The notes: generated from the letters alone by a model not told the origin. Numbered from the stretch's first letter, positions 23,640 through 35,703 are shown. The stretch is DNA of 64,000 nucleotides from Corylus avellana (GCF_901000735.1 NC_081551.1:15498906-15562905), one strand, 5' to 3'. Made by a program: numbers and translations.

Positions 23640-25340
23640 CTACTTGTTCAAGTAGGTGTCGGGCAGCCCACCTACGTGTTTGGGCAGGTAGATCCTATAA
23701 AAGTCCTCACACATTTGTTGGCCAGGTTGCTTGTAATTCGAATAGCAATTGTTGGAGATTTGAATCCATAAACAACGCCCTCGCTACTTGTGGATGCAAT
23801 TGAGGCTTCCTTTGTATGTTGCTGTTATTACTACTACATGAGCATTCCCTTATTCTTTAGAATCTTGCCCTCCATGCTTGTTTTTAGATTTCCTTGTATA
23901 AAATCAAGAGCTATATCCAATTTTTGTTTGTTCTAGTCAAAAACGAAAACCCTTTGCTGCTTCAGTGACATGGGAGTTCTGAATAAGAAGCCTACTTTTC
24001 TGCTGTTTGTGTATAACTCTTGTAATTATTTGTAGTTTTAATTTTGGCTATTAAACTTATATGCAATATAAAATATACTTTCTTGTTGGAAAAATTAATA
24101 ATAAATATTAAAACAAAAACTATTCGTCTGCTTGCTTTCCAGTTTCCGTATAATCTCCATATTTCTCATTCCGACTTCCTCTCCCTCTTTTGCCTGCGTA
24201 AGAAAGATAAATAATATAATGAAAATAGAGAGATTTAGTGTAAATAGATTAAGTGTAACGGGCTCGTAGTTGCTCGACTAATAGGATAGTAAGTTTGGGA
24301 GAAAATCTTTAAGGAATTCAACAATTGTGAAATGTTGTTCTAACAAGCTCCAAGATCGTTCGAACAAAAAGGGAACCTCGACATGGTGGTCCTATGCGCT
24401 TGTGGGAGAAAATTGAATGGCCAAGATTCGAACTTGGAAAAGTGTGTTTTCGTTCTAATGAGAATGGCATTTTTATGTGGCACTGTCATATGGAGTGGTA
24501 GGTGAAGATGAACGACTGAGATTTGAGCTGCCAAGCTCGTTTGAATTGGTGTAGATTTGTTTGAATGGTTAGAGTTTGACACACATGGGTAGGTGAGATT
24601 TGACGTTCAATTTAATGCAGTTGTCACGTGTTCGAATAAGGTCAGATTTCATATGAACATTGAGGGTATAAAACACAAAAATCTGGTCTGGAGGGGAAGT
24701 TATTTTCCCTATCTTTGTTTGTTTCAGTTGAGAGAGAGAGAGAGGACGCGAAGAACAAGCTTGAATAAAGGGAAACTTCAAGAGGTAGGTTTTATTCTCT
24801 CAACACTTGGTTTTGTGTTATTAGGTTTATGAGTTGATGTTTTGATGATTTAATGAAGTTTATGTGTGTTGTTGTTGAGGTAACGTTTGTTGTGAGGAGA
24901 TTTTGTTATGGTGCTGTTGTTTTAGTGTTGTTGAGATGTTATGATGTGGTGTTGAGGTTGTATGAGGAACGATTTTGGTTGTGTTGTAGTGTGGTTGTGA
25001 AGTAGTAGTGTGTCGATGATATTTATGTGTTGTATTTTGAGGTTTGGAGATTATGTTGACTATTTGTGAGATATTGTTAGGGCTGCAAATGAGCTGGCCG
25101 GCTTGTGAACCCGCTCAATACCCGCCAGTTAAACTTGACTCGAAATCGAGTTCGACATTATTCAAGCCCGCTTGTTACTGTACAAGCTCGCTCGATTAGC
25201 AAATGATACATGCCTGCCTCGCCCGACTAAACTCAGTGGCAGCCACCCCTCAAAAAAAAAAAAAATAATAATAATAAATTTTATGTTTTTTTTATTAAAA
25301 AAAAAAAAAAAATGGCAGCCACCCCTCTTGTGGGAGGGGG
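23640..25340. other. SPS 3' flank and degenerate repeats
   Basis: No further gene is seen. A GT-rich low-complexity stretch (24830-25060) is present. At 25079 the sequence TAGGGCTGCAAATGAGC looks like one hAT terminal repeat (family end TAGGGCTGCAAA), with no matching right end traced. A and T tracts around 25251-25312 sit between two copies of TGGCAGCCACCCCT. Confidence 0.5.
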
Positions 25341-26027
25341 TGGCCAACGAGCCATGTGAGTTTTTTTGGTCTGATTCTTCCCAAATTGACCCTAACCCAC
25401 GTTGTGAAATCTCCACTTTGCCCATGATAACATCCACGCGTGTTTAATAATAATTTTTTTTTTTTTAGGTGAAGTCTAGCCGACAACCTCCAACCCAACT
25501 TGTGTAGAGAAGAAAAAGTAGAAGCTTCCTCGTGTTCGTATTTCTTCGACCAATTGCTACAAACTATTGAAGTTAAATCGAGAAAAGGTAAAGTTGACTT
25601 GCACAAAAATTTTTGTGCTATTGCGATTACAGTTATTTGAAGGTATGCCCAAAAAAACCATCTTTTTAAAGTTAGGGTTTTGTGTAAAATTGGGGGTGGT
25701 TTTAGGGGAATATTTCAAATTCGATGTCATGTAGTTCTTAAATTACTTTTATAGTTTAGTACTTGCCTTTAATTTGTGAAATTTCGATAATCTTTTGAAT
25801 AAATTTGGGTTCCTATGATGTTAATAGATGATGGTTGGAACGTTGCTTTCACAGGTGGATGATGGGGTTTGTGTGTGTAGTTGGGTCCATGTGCTTTGTG
25901 CGGTGATAGATGATATGATTGTTTGTTTACTTTTTGTGATTCTTCTATTATTAGTGGCCCCCTATTTAATCCTTGTCCATCTGAATATTTTTATCTAACT
26001 GAATAAAACTGAATAGTGGTCCCCTAT

Positions 26028-28022
26028 TGTAATGCCCCCAAAACCGGCATTGGCCAACGTGGCAGGGTTACTAGCAATTACCCCAGTTTAACCAACTGGT
26101 GGTTAAATGGGGAACTACCCACTAAGCATTATTAGAGTTAATGCATAGGAAGGTGAAAAAAATATGAGAAATCGATAAATCATTATGGTACAAGTAAAAT
26201 CCTCAAATTAAAGACATGGAGCAACTAACGATAATATAAGACAAACCTGATAAGAGAAGGAAGATCTTAAAGAAAAGTCCGTAGTAGCAATCATACCACT
26301 CTTGGTTTCTAGGAACAAGCTCTCTATAAGAGTAATAACCGCGTAAGTCTAACGACTCAGTAAGTAAACCTCACAATTAGGTATGGCATGATCTCATTAT
26401 TATTAAGCAGAAATAAACGTGCAGTTTTTTATAAACATTGAAAAGGAAGTGTTGTCTCTGTTAATACACGATAAAAGAATTGTTTGGTTAATAAAAGTGG
26501 TGTACTCCCAGCGGCAATCGCCTAAGTGTTTTAATGCAGAAAAACTAGTGTTTTATAGGTCATAACTATCATATATGGTCTACCCGAGATATTACCCATT
26601 CTCAGCAGGGTTGGCGTTGTCTTGAGGGACCTGTAATACAATGCTGGTGCCCCGACCATTGTACTCTACCGTCCATAACACTAGTAGCCCGAACGAGTCT
26701 GACATCGGGTGGCCCACACTACTAATGATGTATATTCTGTAGTAACCGCCTGTTAAGGCTGTGCTGGTCACGAAACAACCATTGGAGGCCCATGTAATAA
26801 CACACGCATTTGACCATAAAATTAAGTCTATATAGTATGCTCATGGCCATTATACTGCACGTACTGGTGTACCATGTCACACAATGCATCTTATCAACAA
26901 CTTATTAAAGTAGTTACCAAATTATTACAAAACGTAAACATGCTCATATCATACGCGTGGTTAGTCAGTTGACATATCCCATGTTTTTAAGAAAAGTGCT
27001 CGTAAGTGTTTACTTACCTTGTTCGCTTGTTTGAGTCTTCCGGCATCACAAAACCCTGCTATAACGAAATATGACACATCGTCATGTGAGTACTCTGAGG
27101 ACCTATATGAATATGGCACTAAGCCCTATTTAAAAAAAATGATTGCAGGATCCTAATATTGCACAAGTGGAACTAAGGGGGCAGATGCCTTGCTCCCTGG
27201 TCGTATGTATGGCCTCGAGGGCATACGTCTGGCCAGTGAGTTAGGTGTTTCGGCCAACAGCTCCAAACTTTGTTTTGAGGCTTCTATAAAATTTATAGGC
27301 TACTATATCACATCCTACGCTACTAACAAACACATGCAAGGTACATATCATGCAACTCAAAGAATCAAAGAGGCACTTTAGAGTCTTTTTGAAAACTTTT
27401 CTTGGTTTTGTAAGAAAATGGGCACAAGAGCTTGGCAATTGTCATAGCACCTTTAAAACTTATAGCATTAGAAAGGCAGTAAGAACAACATGAAAGTTAT
27501 GGAAATGGGCAAGGGGTTACCTTAGGAGACGGCAAGGACACCAAGCTTTCTTCCTTCAACCTCTCCAAATCACTTCTCACACTAGGGTAAAGGTTTTCTA
27601 AGGTTAGGGGAGGCTGAGGGTCGAAGGGAGGGGTTTGTATTGGGGATGGAGGCATGCATTGGTTTGAAAAATTGGATAATGGGTTAAAAATGCTTTTCAG
27701 GGTGTCAGCGTACATACGGGAACTATTGGGCGTACGTACGGGTACTATTACACATTTAGTAAAAGGGTTCAGGTGTACGTTCTGGGGTTTTACCCACTGG
27801 GTCAAAGACTGGTCAACGTATGTATGAGTAGTCCCCTAGGCGTACATATGGTCAAAAAGGGGGTGGAACTTAGGTTTTGCCTCAAAATACTCAATGGGTT
27901 GGGTTACTAATAAGGGTTTAGGTCTTTTGTTATAAAACTATGTTTTATTGAAAACATTAACCGTTTTCATAGTGAGCCATTAATCTATTAATAAAAGCGG
28001 TTGTTTTTATTGGGGTATTACA
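26028..28022. mobile_element. Solo LTR (about 2 kb, probably Gypsy-type)
   Basis: It begins TGTAATGCCCCCAAAACC and ends TTGGGGTATTACA, the TG...CA ends expected of an LTR. It is flanked by the perfect 5-bp duplication CCTAT (26023-26027 and 28023-28027). No gag or pol frame is present in the 1995 bp. TGTAAYRCCCC ends are common in plant chromovirus-type Gypsy LTRs. The 3' part has repeated CGTACGTACG-like words (27700-27850). It lies between the left end and the transposase start of MULE-1, so it is younger than MULE-1. Confidence 0.8.
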
Positions 28023-28084
28023 CCTATAACTGAATATATTGTTCAAATTGTAATCTGTTTAGTGTTTCTTATACAGATTGTTGT

Positions 28085-28265
28085 TGTCTATCTTTTATTA
28101 TTATCCAAAAGTAGTGGTCCCCTATTTAACCCTTTATTATTGTTTATCTTTTATTATTGTCCAAAAGTACTGGCCCCCTATTTAACCCTTTATTATTGTC
28201 TATCTTTTATTTTTGTCCAAAAGTAGTGGTCTCTATTTAACCTCTTATTATTGTCTATCTTTTAT
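28085..28265. repeat. Tandem repeat of about 57 bp, three copies
   Basis: Three copies of a unit containing TCTATCTTTTATTATTGTCC and AGTAGTGGTCCCCTATTTAA, just upstream of the transposase start codon of MULE-1. A related word (AGTGGCCCCCTATTTAATCC) also lies on the other side of the solo LTR at about 25953, so the array predates that insertion. Confidence 0.8.
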
Positions 28266-28329
28266 TTTGTTTATTACAAATGGAAGTGCACTGTTTTGTG
28301 TGATTAAATATTTATTTTCACTTTGTAGG

Positions 28330-28734
28330 ATGACCATTTCAAAATTAGTGTTTGAGGTCCATTATGGGGGTAGATTCCACATGAAAGTTGGTTGTGAGTG
28401 GGGTGATGTAGCAATCCATATAGAAAGTGTTAATCCTAATGAATTGTCATACTTTGAATTGGAAGCTATATGTGGACATTATGGGTACAACTTAGGCGAT
28501 TTAATATTCTTTGAAGAACCCGATAAAAGTCTAGTTAATGGGTTGCATTTGATTACATCTGACCATGATGTGCTACTTATGGTTGCCTCCCATACTGGTC
28601 ACTTCATAGTGCACTTATACATTGTGTCTTTTGGGGAGGGTGGAGTTGATGAAGAGAAAGATGATGAAGATGAGGATGGAGGGAGGATTGATCATAATGA
28701 CCCTTGGTGGAATGATAAGATTAGTGATGACTAA
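28330..28734 (+). pseudogene. MULE transposase N-terminus (PB1-like domain), truncated
   Basis: Full-length enzymes of this class cut and join Mutator-like element ends. The frame starts at ATG 28330 and encodes about 134 residues: a PB1-like fold (VFEVHYGGRFH, NELSYFELEAICGHYGY, DLIFFEEPDKSLVNGLHLI) as found at the N-terminus of plant MULE transposases, then an acidic tail (DEEKDDEDEDG). A TAA at 28732 interrupts it. The same frame then stays open with acidic/polar linker sequence until about 28870, where a LINE fragment begins. The zinc-binding DNA-binding domain, the DDE core and the SWIM finger are absent, so it cannot be active. Confidence 0.8.
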
Positions 28735-28869
28735 GATATATTTGATATAGGTGTTGATGAGATTGATGGTGGGGTTGGGCCATCCAAAACAAAGCCTAAC
28801 AATTCCAATGTAGCTGAGAGTCAGGGTGAGAAATATGATAGGGATGAGAGAGGTGAAGTTAAATTGGCT

Positions 28870-29075
28870 TCCAGTGATATGCTAATATTCTCTTTTGTTG
28901 GGAGGATATCCCAAACTACTTTCCAAAGAAAATGCTTTAGTCGATATTGGAGTTTAAAACCCCATAGATTCTTCCATTCCACACTTAACAGAGGACCATG
29001 ATAATATTGATCTTTTTTTTGAATGTGATTGATAGTATTGGAGTCAAAGAGCACACTCAAATTGTCCAAACTCTA
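28870..29075 (-). mobile_element. LINE fragment (RT zinc-binding region)
   Basis: Minus-strand frame with WKNLWGFKLQYRLKHFLWK and WDILPTKENI, the zf-RVT region found after the reverse transcriptase of plant LINEs. The piece is only about 200 bp. It lies at the point where the MULE-1 transposase frame ends, so it probably took part in the loss of the core. Confidence 0.75.
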
Positions 29076-29559
29076 GCTTCTGTCATTATGGTTAATCAAA
29101 TGGGAAGATAATTAATTTGAGGGTTAGCCCTTGCTTTAAAACCTGACAGTGATAGGATCCATGATCAAAGCATATATTAATCAAAACCCCATTGTCAACC
29201 ACAAAACAAGAAAAGAATATTGCTAGTCCATCAACTTTGACTCTTTAACAAATATTTCATTTTAGAAAGTACCTCTACATGAAAATTTACTCCCTCTATA
29301 CTTTTCTTACAAACACAACACAATAAGGTAAAGTAGGGTCTTTAAATAAAATAAAGCATACATTGGACTATTGTTACACAAAATAAATCCCACATGGAAC
29401 TATTGTCTTTAAACGAAATCATTCCCACATGAGACTATTGTCTTTAAATAAAATAACTTCCACATATGACTACATAATGTAAGCACGAATAACTAAATTC
29501 ATATACTACACATTGCTTACAAACACAACACAAAATCGCAACAAAAAACTACAGCAAAC

Positions 29560-30312
29560 TCCACCAGTTCAACCATGACGAGCACCCTCGGGGCAACATC
29601 ACGTGGCCTACTTTGTAGACATGGTGACCTTTGGAAGTGTATCCAAGGAAGAACATGCACAATGCAATAAAAAATTAAGATCCATGAACACACAATGATT
29701 GTCTGGTAATTCTTTTTCATTGCATGTAGTTTTATCTCCCCATTCTCGATTTGTTTACGATACTGGGATATTTCATTCTACAGTTCTGCATTCATCTGAC
29801 AAGCTTCATTCTCCATTTTTGCCTTGAGTTGCCTAGCTTTTTTCTCAGTTTTTTGCCCTCACCTTCCCAACTTTAACTTCAACTTCAACCATTATTTCAC
29901 ATCGTTTTGCTTTTGCCAACGAAAATTCGTACTTCTTTCGCAAACGATGTGCCACATTCTTACCAAATTCACACATTTTAGGATCAAGCCATTCAAAGAA
30001 ACCACAATCTTGGTTAATTTGCAAAACACATTACAACTAATAATCATCAACCTCAACTAATTAAACTAAAAAAAAAAACAGTGCACAATGAAGGTTCATA
30101 TCTTGATTACGTAAAATATCAAGTAATGTACAAACATAGTACTTGCCTTCCAATTTTCGCAACTCACGAACCTTTCCAAAGTTTTTCTCAATGTTGGAGG
30201 TTTTGACAACAGTGGGCTGCTCGCAGAAACAAAGGTGCTGCGCTGAAGATGAAGCGCTGCTATAACTATTAGCTGAACCAAAAAAGCTTGTACCTTTATT
30301 TGAGGTATCCAT
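29560..30312 (-). pseudogene. GRF-type zinc-finger / coiled-coil / membrane-anchor gene of MULE-1, decayed
   Basis: On the minus strand, ATG at 30312 opens a Ser-rich leader. A GRF-type finger follows: CFCEQPTVVKTSN, then NFGK, then KYYVC. A second block near 30025-29960 has DCGFFEWLDPKMC, the usual second half of this family. After that come a Lys/Glu-rich coiled coil (about 29930-29720) and one hydrophobic helix (TIIVCSWILIFYCIVHVL, about 29700-29650). This order (GRF finger, helix, C-terminal anchor) is that of plant At4g04775-like proteins of unknown function. A stop in the coiled coil and unclear splice junctions suggest decay. It faces the transposase gene tail to tail. Confidence 0.65.
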
Positions 30313-31140
30313 CCTTCTCCTCCAAGAAAATTAGCAAAGAAATGGCTATGCAGAATCCCTAGGAATGAGTGTGTAGAAACCCAAATTTATTCAAAAGAGT
30401 ATCGAAATTTCACAAATCAAAGGCAAGTACTAAACTATAAAAGTAATTTAAGAACTACACGATAGGGAATTTGAAAAACCCACAACATTCCCCAAAATCC
30501 CCCAATTTTGCACAAAACCCTAACTTTAAAAAGATGGCTTTTTTTAGCATACCTTCATACAGCTGTAATCGCAATAACATGAAAAGTTTTGTTCAAGTCA
30601 ACTTCACCTTTCCTCGATTTAGCCTCAATAGTTTGTAACTCTTGGTCGAAGAGAGACGAACATGAAGATGCTTCTACTTTGTCTTCTCTACGCAAGTTGG
30701 GTTTGAAGTTGTCGAATGGAGTTTCAAAAAAACGAAGTTTACAATTTATTAAACACACGTAGATGTTATCATGGGCAGAATGGAGGTTTCACAACGTGGG
30801 TTGGGGCAATCTGGGAAGAATTAGACCAAAAAACTCACGTGAGTGTCATGTGGTCAACTTTTCGTCTTCTCTTACGGCATTAATTAACGGAGGGTTCGAA
30901 TTGCAAACTTTTGTAACTTGATAAGGGTACATTGCAAATTTTTAAACATTGTGGTACAAATTGAAAAAAGGGTCAAACTTCGGGGGGAAAATGCATTTTC
31001 CCCTTGATTTTATGTATCAAACCCTTCTTTGACTCCCTTTACTTTTTTGCCATTCCCCTTTTGCCCTTATTCTTATTTTGTGTGTGTGATGGATGTGAGA
31101 TAAAATTAGGTACTTGAGTAGTTGTTGGTCATGAAGCCTT
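30044..31140. repeat. 1.1-kb direct repeat, copy 1
   Basis: About 97-98% identical by eye to 34342-35440. It covers the start of the GRF gene and the right end of MULE-1, and stops exactly where the Copia LTR begins (31141). Confidence 0.9.
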
Positions 31141-32070
31141 TGTTAAACAAATAGGGAAAAATACAGAAAACGAAAATGCTCCTAAGGTGTGTTACAACGT
31201 CACTTTCCTTAAGAAAATATTTGTCCCCACTAGAATTGGTATGCAACAGGGTTCACAGCAAATTTTTCTCCAGGATACAATGGAGCCCAGAAACCTTTGT
31301 GTTTTTAACTGCGTTATGCACAAACGAAATTAAAACCCGAAAATACCCTTAGACTTTATATTCTAATCAGAGACAAAAAAATAAAAGGATAATGCTTATT
31401 TTTAAAATTCAAACAAGGGTATTAAAGAGAATTGAATTGTCATAGATAATTATCTATTATCAGATAATTTCAAATTTCAAAATAAAACTGCTATTTTGAA
31501 TTTCGAAGATTGAACAGATGTTTTGAATTTCGAAAATAAAACTGCTGTTTTTAATTTCGAAATATAAACTGCTGTAAATTGTTAATCCAATTGGCACTTA
31601 AATCTGACCGTTAGATTAAATAATTATTTAATCTCAATCGTTAGATCAACAATCCAGTAGATCTAACCATTGGATCTACTTAAGAAGCATCCTACGGTTT
31701 AGATCAAACCTCTAGATCGAACGATCTTGACCGTCCAAAAATGAATGGTCATGATCTGATCGCTCCAAGCTCCGATGCTTCGTGCCAAGTGCCAAGTGCG
31801 CCACTAGCGCCCTACAGCCCACGCTACGCGCGCGCGAGTGTGCGTGTGCGTCCGGTGCTTCGCACCGTACGGTAACATGTATTAGGGTGTACCCTAGCAT
31901 AGATCATTTAACAGCTTAAATTTGTTGGAACTTATAAATGCCAACAAAATTTTCACTCTTTCCAATGTGGGATAACTTTCATTCAATGCTCTTTAAAACC
32001 TTCCATTTAAAACATTCCCAAGACACAAAATAATATCTATATATATATTTATTTTGGAAATATTTCAACA
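31141..32070 (-). repeat. 3' LTR of the minus-strand Copia element
   Basis: 930 bp, starting TGTTAAACAAATAGGG and ending TATTTCAACA on the + strand, so TG...CA with short inverted ends (TGTT/AACA). It has a purine/pyrimidine-alternating CGCGCGCGAGTGTGCGTG patch near 31826. Its inner edge abuts the polypurine tract of the element. Confidence 0.75.
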
Positions 32071-32628
32071 ATCCCCCACCATTTTCAAAATCAAAACAAC
32101 TCGAGTAGAATAGGAAAAATCATGCATAAATGAAGGTGTCTTGAGGACTTGAACCTTCACTTAGTGATAGAATGTCAAAGCTAATCAGAATAACATGGTA
32201 GATAAAACTTTGAACCAGCTATCCTATTTGAGTAACCGGACATACCTCACACATGCTTTCTCTTCTCTTTAGGTATTTTCTTTTAAGCCGACACGTGGAT
32301 TGGCCTTGTGTCTATATCCCGGTTTCATGAGCGCTCTAGCGACAATCCTAGTCTCATAGAAGGCGGCACCACCTCCGACACTCATATAGGTAAGCTCATC
32401 AGAAGTGTCCTGTAACAAATACACTTCAACAAAACTATGTTATAAGCCTATTAAGTGCATAACACAACCTCTATTATAACATTACAGGTTCCAAGTACCC
32501 TTACCTTGGGATGTTTTATTAGTTTTAAAAACTAATATAAAATGTGGTGCTTGCAATCACAACATATAGTGTACTTTAGCTTATTGAACTCAAGATCTTG
32601 AAATTTCAAGTGTTGAGTTGAGTTTCCA

Positions 32629-34241
32629 CTATTGGTGATTTAATGGTATTAATCCCATCCCTTTTGATGTTTTCCACACCAAATCCCTTGCAAGTCCTTT
32701 AGTCAATGGATCTGCCAAATTTTGAACAGATCTCACAAAATCAATGGTAATTACTCCATCAGTGAGTAATTGTCTTACATAACCATGCTGTAAACCAATA
32801 TGTCTTGATTTGCCATTATAGATTTGACTATAAGCCCGTGACAGAGTAGCTTGACTATCACAATGTAAAGACACTGGAGACACAGGTTTAGGCCATACAG
32901 GAATTTCCATTAACAAATTCCTCAACCATTCAGCTTCTTTGCTACAAGAAGCCAATGCCACAAACTCAGCCGCCATGGTAGAGTCTGTAATAAGGGTCTG
33001 TTTCTTAGAACCCCAGGAGATAGCTCCTCCACCAAGGGTGAAAATCCACCCACTGGTTGATTTGTGATCATCATTATCTGTGATCCAACTAGCATCTGTA
33101 TATCCTTCCAATACTATAGGATATCCGCTGTACAAAATACCATTATCCATGGTTTTTTTAAATATTTAAGAATCCTGTGTACAGCAATCCAATGAATATG
33201 ACTAGGATTACTAGTATATCTACTCATTTTACATACTGCATATGCAATGTCAGGCCTAGTGCATGTCATTGCATACATCAAACAACCAATAACTCTAGCA
33301 TGTTCCAATTGATCTACAACTTTACCAGTATTAGGATATAATTTCATGCTAGCATCAAAAGGTGTAGACACAGGTTTGCAATCAAATTGATTAAACCTTT
33401 TAAGAACTTTTTCAATATAATGAGACTGATTAAGAATTAATCCATTCTCATTTCTAACAATTCTAATACCAAGAATTACATCAGCAATACCCAAGTCTTT
33501 CATGTCAAAGCTGGAAGACAAGAAATTCTTAGTATTTTCAATGCTTTCAAAATCAGTTCCAAAAATCAACATGTCATCAACATATAAACATATAATGACT
33601 CCTTGATTTTTATGAAACTTGCTATATACGCACTTGTCAGAATTATGGATTTTAAATCCATTTGCAACCACAGCTTTATCAAATTTTTCATGCCACTGTT
33701 TGGGAGCTTGTTTAAGACCATAGAGAGATTTAATTAATTTACAAACTTTTCGTTCATGATTAAGCATAACAAATCCCTCAGGTTGGTGCATATAAATCTC
33801 TTCTTCAAGCTCACCATTTAAAAACGCAATTTTAACATCCATTTGATGAATTTCGAAATTATAAATGGATGCTAATGCAATCAAAGTTCTAATGGTAGCA
33901 ATCCTAGCAACAGGAGCATAAGTATCAAAATAATCCAAACCTTCTTTTTGTTTAAAACCTTTAGCTACTAACCTTGCTTTGAATTTTTCTATAGTTCCAT
34001 CTACCTTTAATTTCCTTTTAAAAATCCATTTACAACCAATAGGTATGGAACCAGGGGGTAGATCTACTAGTATCCACGTGTGATTTCCCATTATAGAATC
34101 CATTTCATCATTTATCGCTTATTTCCAAAATGCAGAATCTTGAGACTTCATAGCCTCTTCATATGTCAAAGGATCTGAATCTATATTAGGTGAGATCATC
34201 TTTTGTTTACAAGATGAATCTCTAGATCCTTCAACCAAATA
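32629..34241 (-). pseudogene. Copia pol: reverse transcriptase and RNase H
   Basis: This is the C-terminal half of a Copia polyprotein. The RT part (34241 down to about 33155) has WKLV/GCKWIFKRK, KARLVAKGF, QMDVKIAFLNGEL, SLYGLKQAPKQWHEKF and the catalytic LYVDDMLIFG. The RNase H part (33150 to 32629) has GYTDASW, DSTMAAEFVALASC, HCDSQATL, HIGLQHGYVR and ADPLTKGL. A frameshift in a T7 run at about 33152-33158 separates the two frames. A single TAA lies upstream at about 34120. Otherwise it is well preserved, which suggests recent insertion. The frame runs into the assembly gap, so gag, protease and integrase are not visible. Confidence 0.9.
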
Positions 34242-34341
34242 NNNNNNNNNNNNNNNNNNNNNNNNNNNNNNNNNNNNNNNNNNNNNNNNNNNNNNNNNNN
34301 NNNNNNNNNNNNNNNNNNNNNNNNNNNNNNNNNNNNNNNNN
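34242..34341. other. Assembly gap (100 Ns)
   Basis: Exactly 100 Ns, the conventional length for a scaffold gap of unknown size. The sequence after it repeats DNA already seen at 30044-31140. Confidence 1.
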
Positions 34342-35440
34342 TCATCAACCTCAACTAATTAAACTAAAAAAAAAATAGTGCACAATGAAGGTTCATATCT
34401 TGATTACGTAAAATATCAAGTAATGTACAAACATAGTACTTGCCTTCCAATTTTCGCAACTCACGAACCTTTCCAAAGTTTTTCTCAATGTTGGAGGTTT
34501 TGACAACAGTGGGCTGCTCGCAGAAACAAAGGTGCTGCGCTAAAGATGAAGCGCTGCTATAACTATTAGCTGAACCAAAAAAGCTTGTACCTTTATTTGA
34601 GGTATCCATCCTTCTCCTCCAAAAAAATTAGCAAAGAAATGGCTATGCAGAATCCCTAGGAATGAGTGTGTAGAAACCCAAATTTATTCAAAAGAGTATC
34701 GAAATTTCACAAATCAAAGGCAAGTATTAAACTATAAAAGTAATTTAAGAACTACACGATAGGGAATTTGAAAAACCTACAACATTCCCCAAAATCCCCC
34801 AATTTTGCACAAAACCCTAACTTTAAAAAGATGGCTTTTTTTTTAGCATACCTTCATACAATTGTAATCGTAATAACAGGAAAAGTTTTGTTCGAGTCAA
34901 CTCACCTTTCCTCGATTTAGCCTCAATAGTTTGTAACTCTTGGTTGAAGAAAGACGAACATGAAGATGCTTCTACTTTGTCTTCTCTACGCAAGTTGGGT
35001 TTGAAGTTGTCGAATGGAGTTTCAAAAAAACAAAGTTTACAATTTATTAAACACACGTAGATGTTATCATGGGCAGAATGAAGGTTTCACAACGTGGGTT
35101 GGGGCAATCTGGGAAGAATCAGACCAAAAAACTCACGTGAGTGTCATGTGGTCAACTTTTCGTCTTCTCATACGGCATTAATTAACGGAGGGTTCGAATT
35201 GCAAACTTTTGAAACTTGATAAGGGTGCATTGCAAATTTTAAAACATTGGGGTACAAATTGAAAAAAAAGGTCAAACTTCGGGGGGTAAAATGCATTTTC
35301 CCCTTGATTTTATGTATCAAACCCTTCTTTGACTCCCTTTACTTTTTTGCCATTCCCCTTTTGCCCTTATTCTTATTTTGTGTGCGTGATGGATGTGAGA
35401 TAAAATTAGGTACTTGAGTAGTTGTTGGTCATGAAGCCTT
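34342..35440. repeat. 1.1-kb direct repeat, copy 2
   Basis: It repeats 30044-31140, including part of the GRF-finger frame (34609-34364) and the MULE-1 right end (to about 35303). It continues smoothly into 35441 and beyond without any Copia LTR. It differs from copy 1 by scattered substitutions and small A-tract length changes. Confidence 0.9.
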
Positions 35441-35703
35441 TCCTCTGTGTATCAAATTCTAGGTCATGTTCCTTAAAAAATAAAAATTCTAGACCGTGTA
35501 CCTTAAAAATAAAAATAAAATAATAATTCTAGGCATGGTCTAATTAGCCGGTGATGGGCTAATGAGGCCTTTCCTTTGTGTATCGAATTCTAGGCTGTGT
35601 ACTTTAAAAAGTAAAATTCTAGGCAGTGTACCTTAAAAATTAAAATAAAATAAAATAATAATTCTAGGCATGGTCTAATTAGTTGGTGATGGTCCAATGA
35701 GGC
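35441..35703. repeat. Tandem duplication, period about 131 bp
   Basis: Two units, 35441-35571 and 35572-35703, both with TGTGTATC.AATTCTAGG and AATTCTAGGCATGGTCTAAT. A short third start follows at about 35704. Confidence 0.85.

Larger units (their letters stand above)
25340..31003. mobile_element. MULE-1: Mutator-like element with convergent transposase and GRF-finger genes, decayed
   Basis: Sequence at about 25345-25800 matches, inverted, 30410-30835; shared blocks include CCCACGTTGTGAAA, CCCATGATAACATC and TTAGGGTTTTGTG. These are long terminal inverted repeats of a Mutator-like element. The right end extends to about 31003 (ATGCATTTTCCCCT). The outer 150 bp or so of the left end are missing. 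Inside lie a + strand transposase start (28330), a minus-strand GRF zinc-finger gene (30312 to about 29560), a 2-kb solo LTR (26028-28022) and a LINE piece (about 28870-29069). The core transposase is lost. Confidence 0.8.
31141..34241 (-). mobile_element. Ty1/Copia retrotransposon, minus strand, 5' part lost in assembly gap
   Basis: The LTR (31141-32070), a polypurine tract (minus GGTGGGGGA, about 32071-32084) and a pol frame (32629-34241) follow in the order expected for the 3' part of a Copia element read on the minus strand. The 5' LTR, gag and integrase parts would lie at or beyond the 100-N gap. The host sequence on the LTR side is GCCTT (31136-31140), which would be the target site. 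Confidence 0.85.

Noticed and set aside
34364..34609. Second GRF zinc-finger gene
   Set aside because: It is the repeated copy of 30061-30312 across the assembly gap and probably the other allele, not an independent gene.
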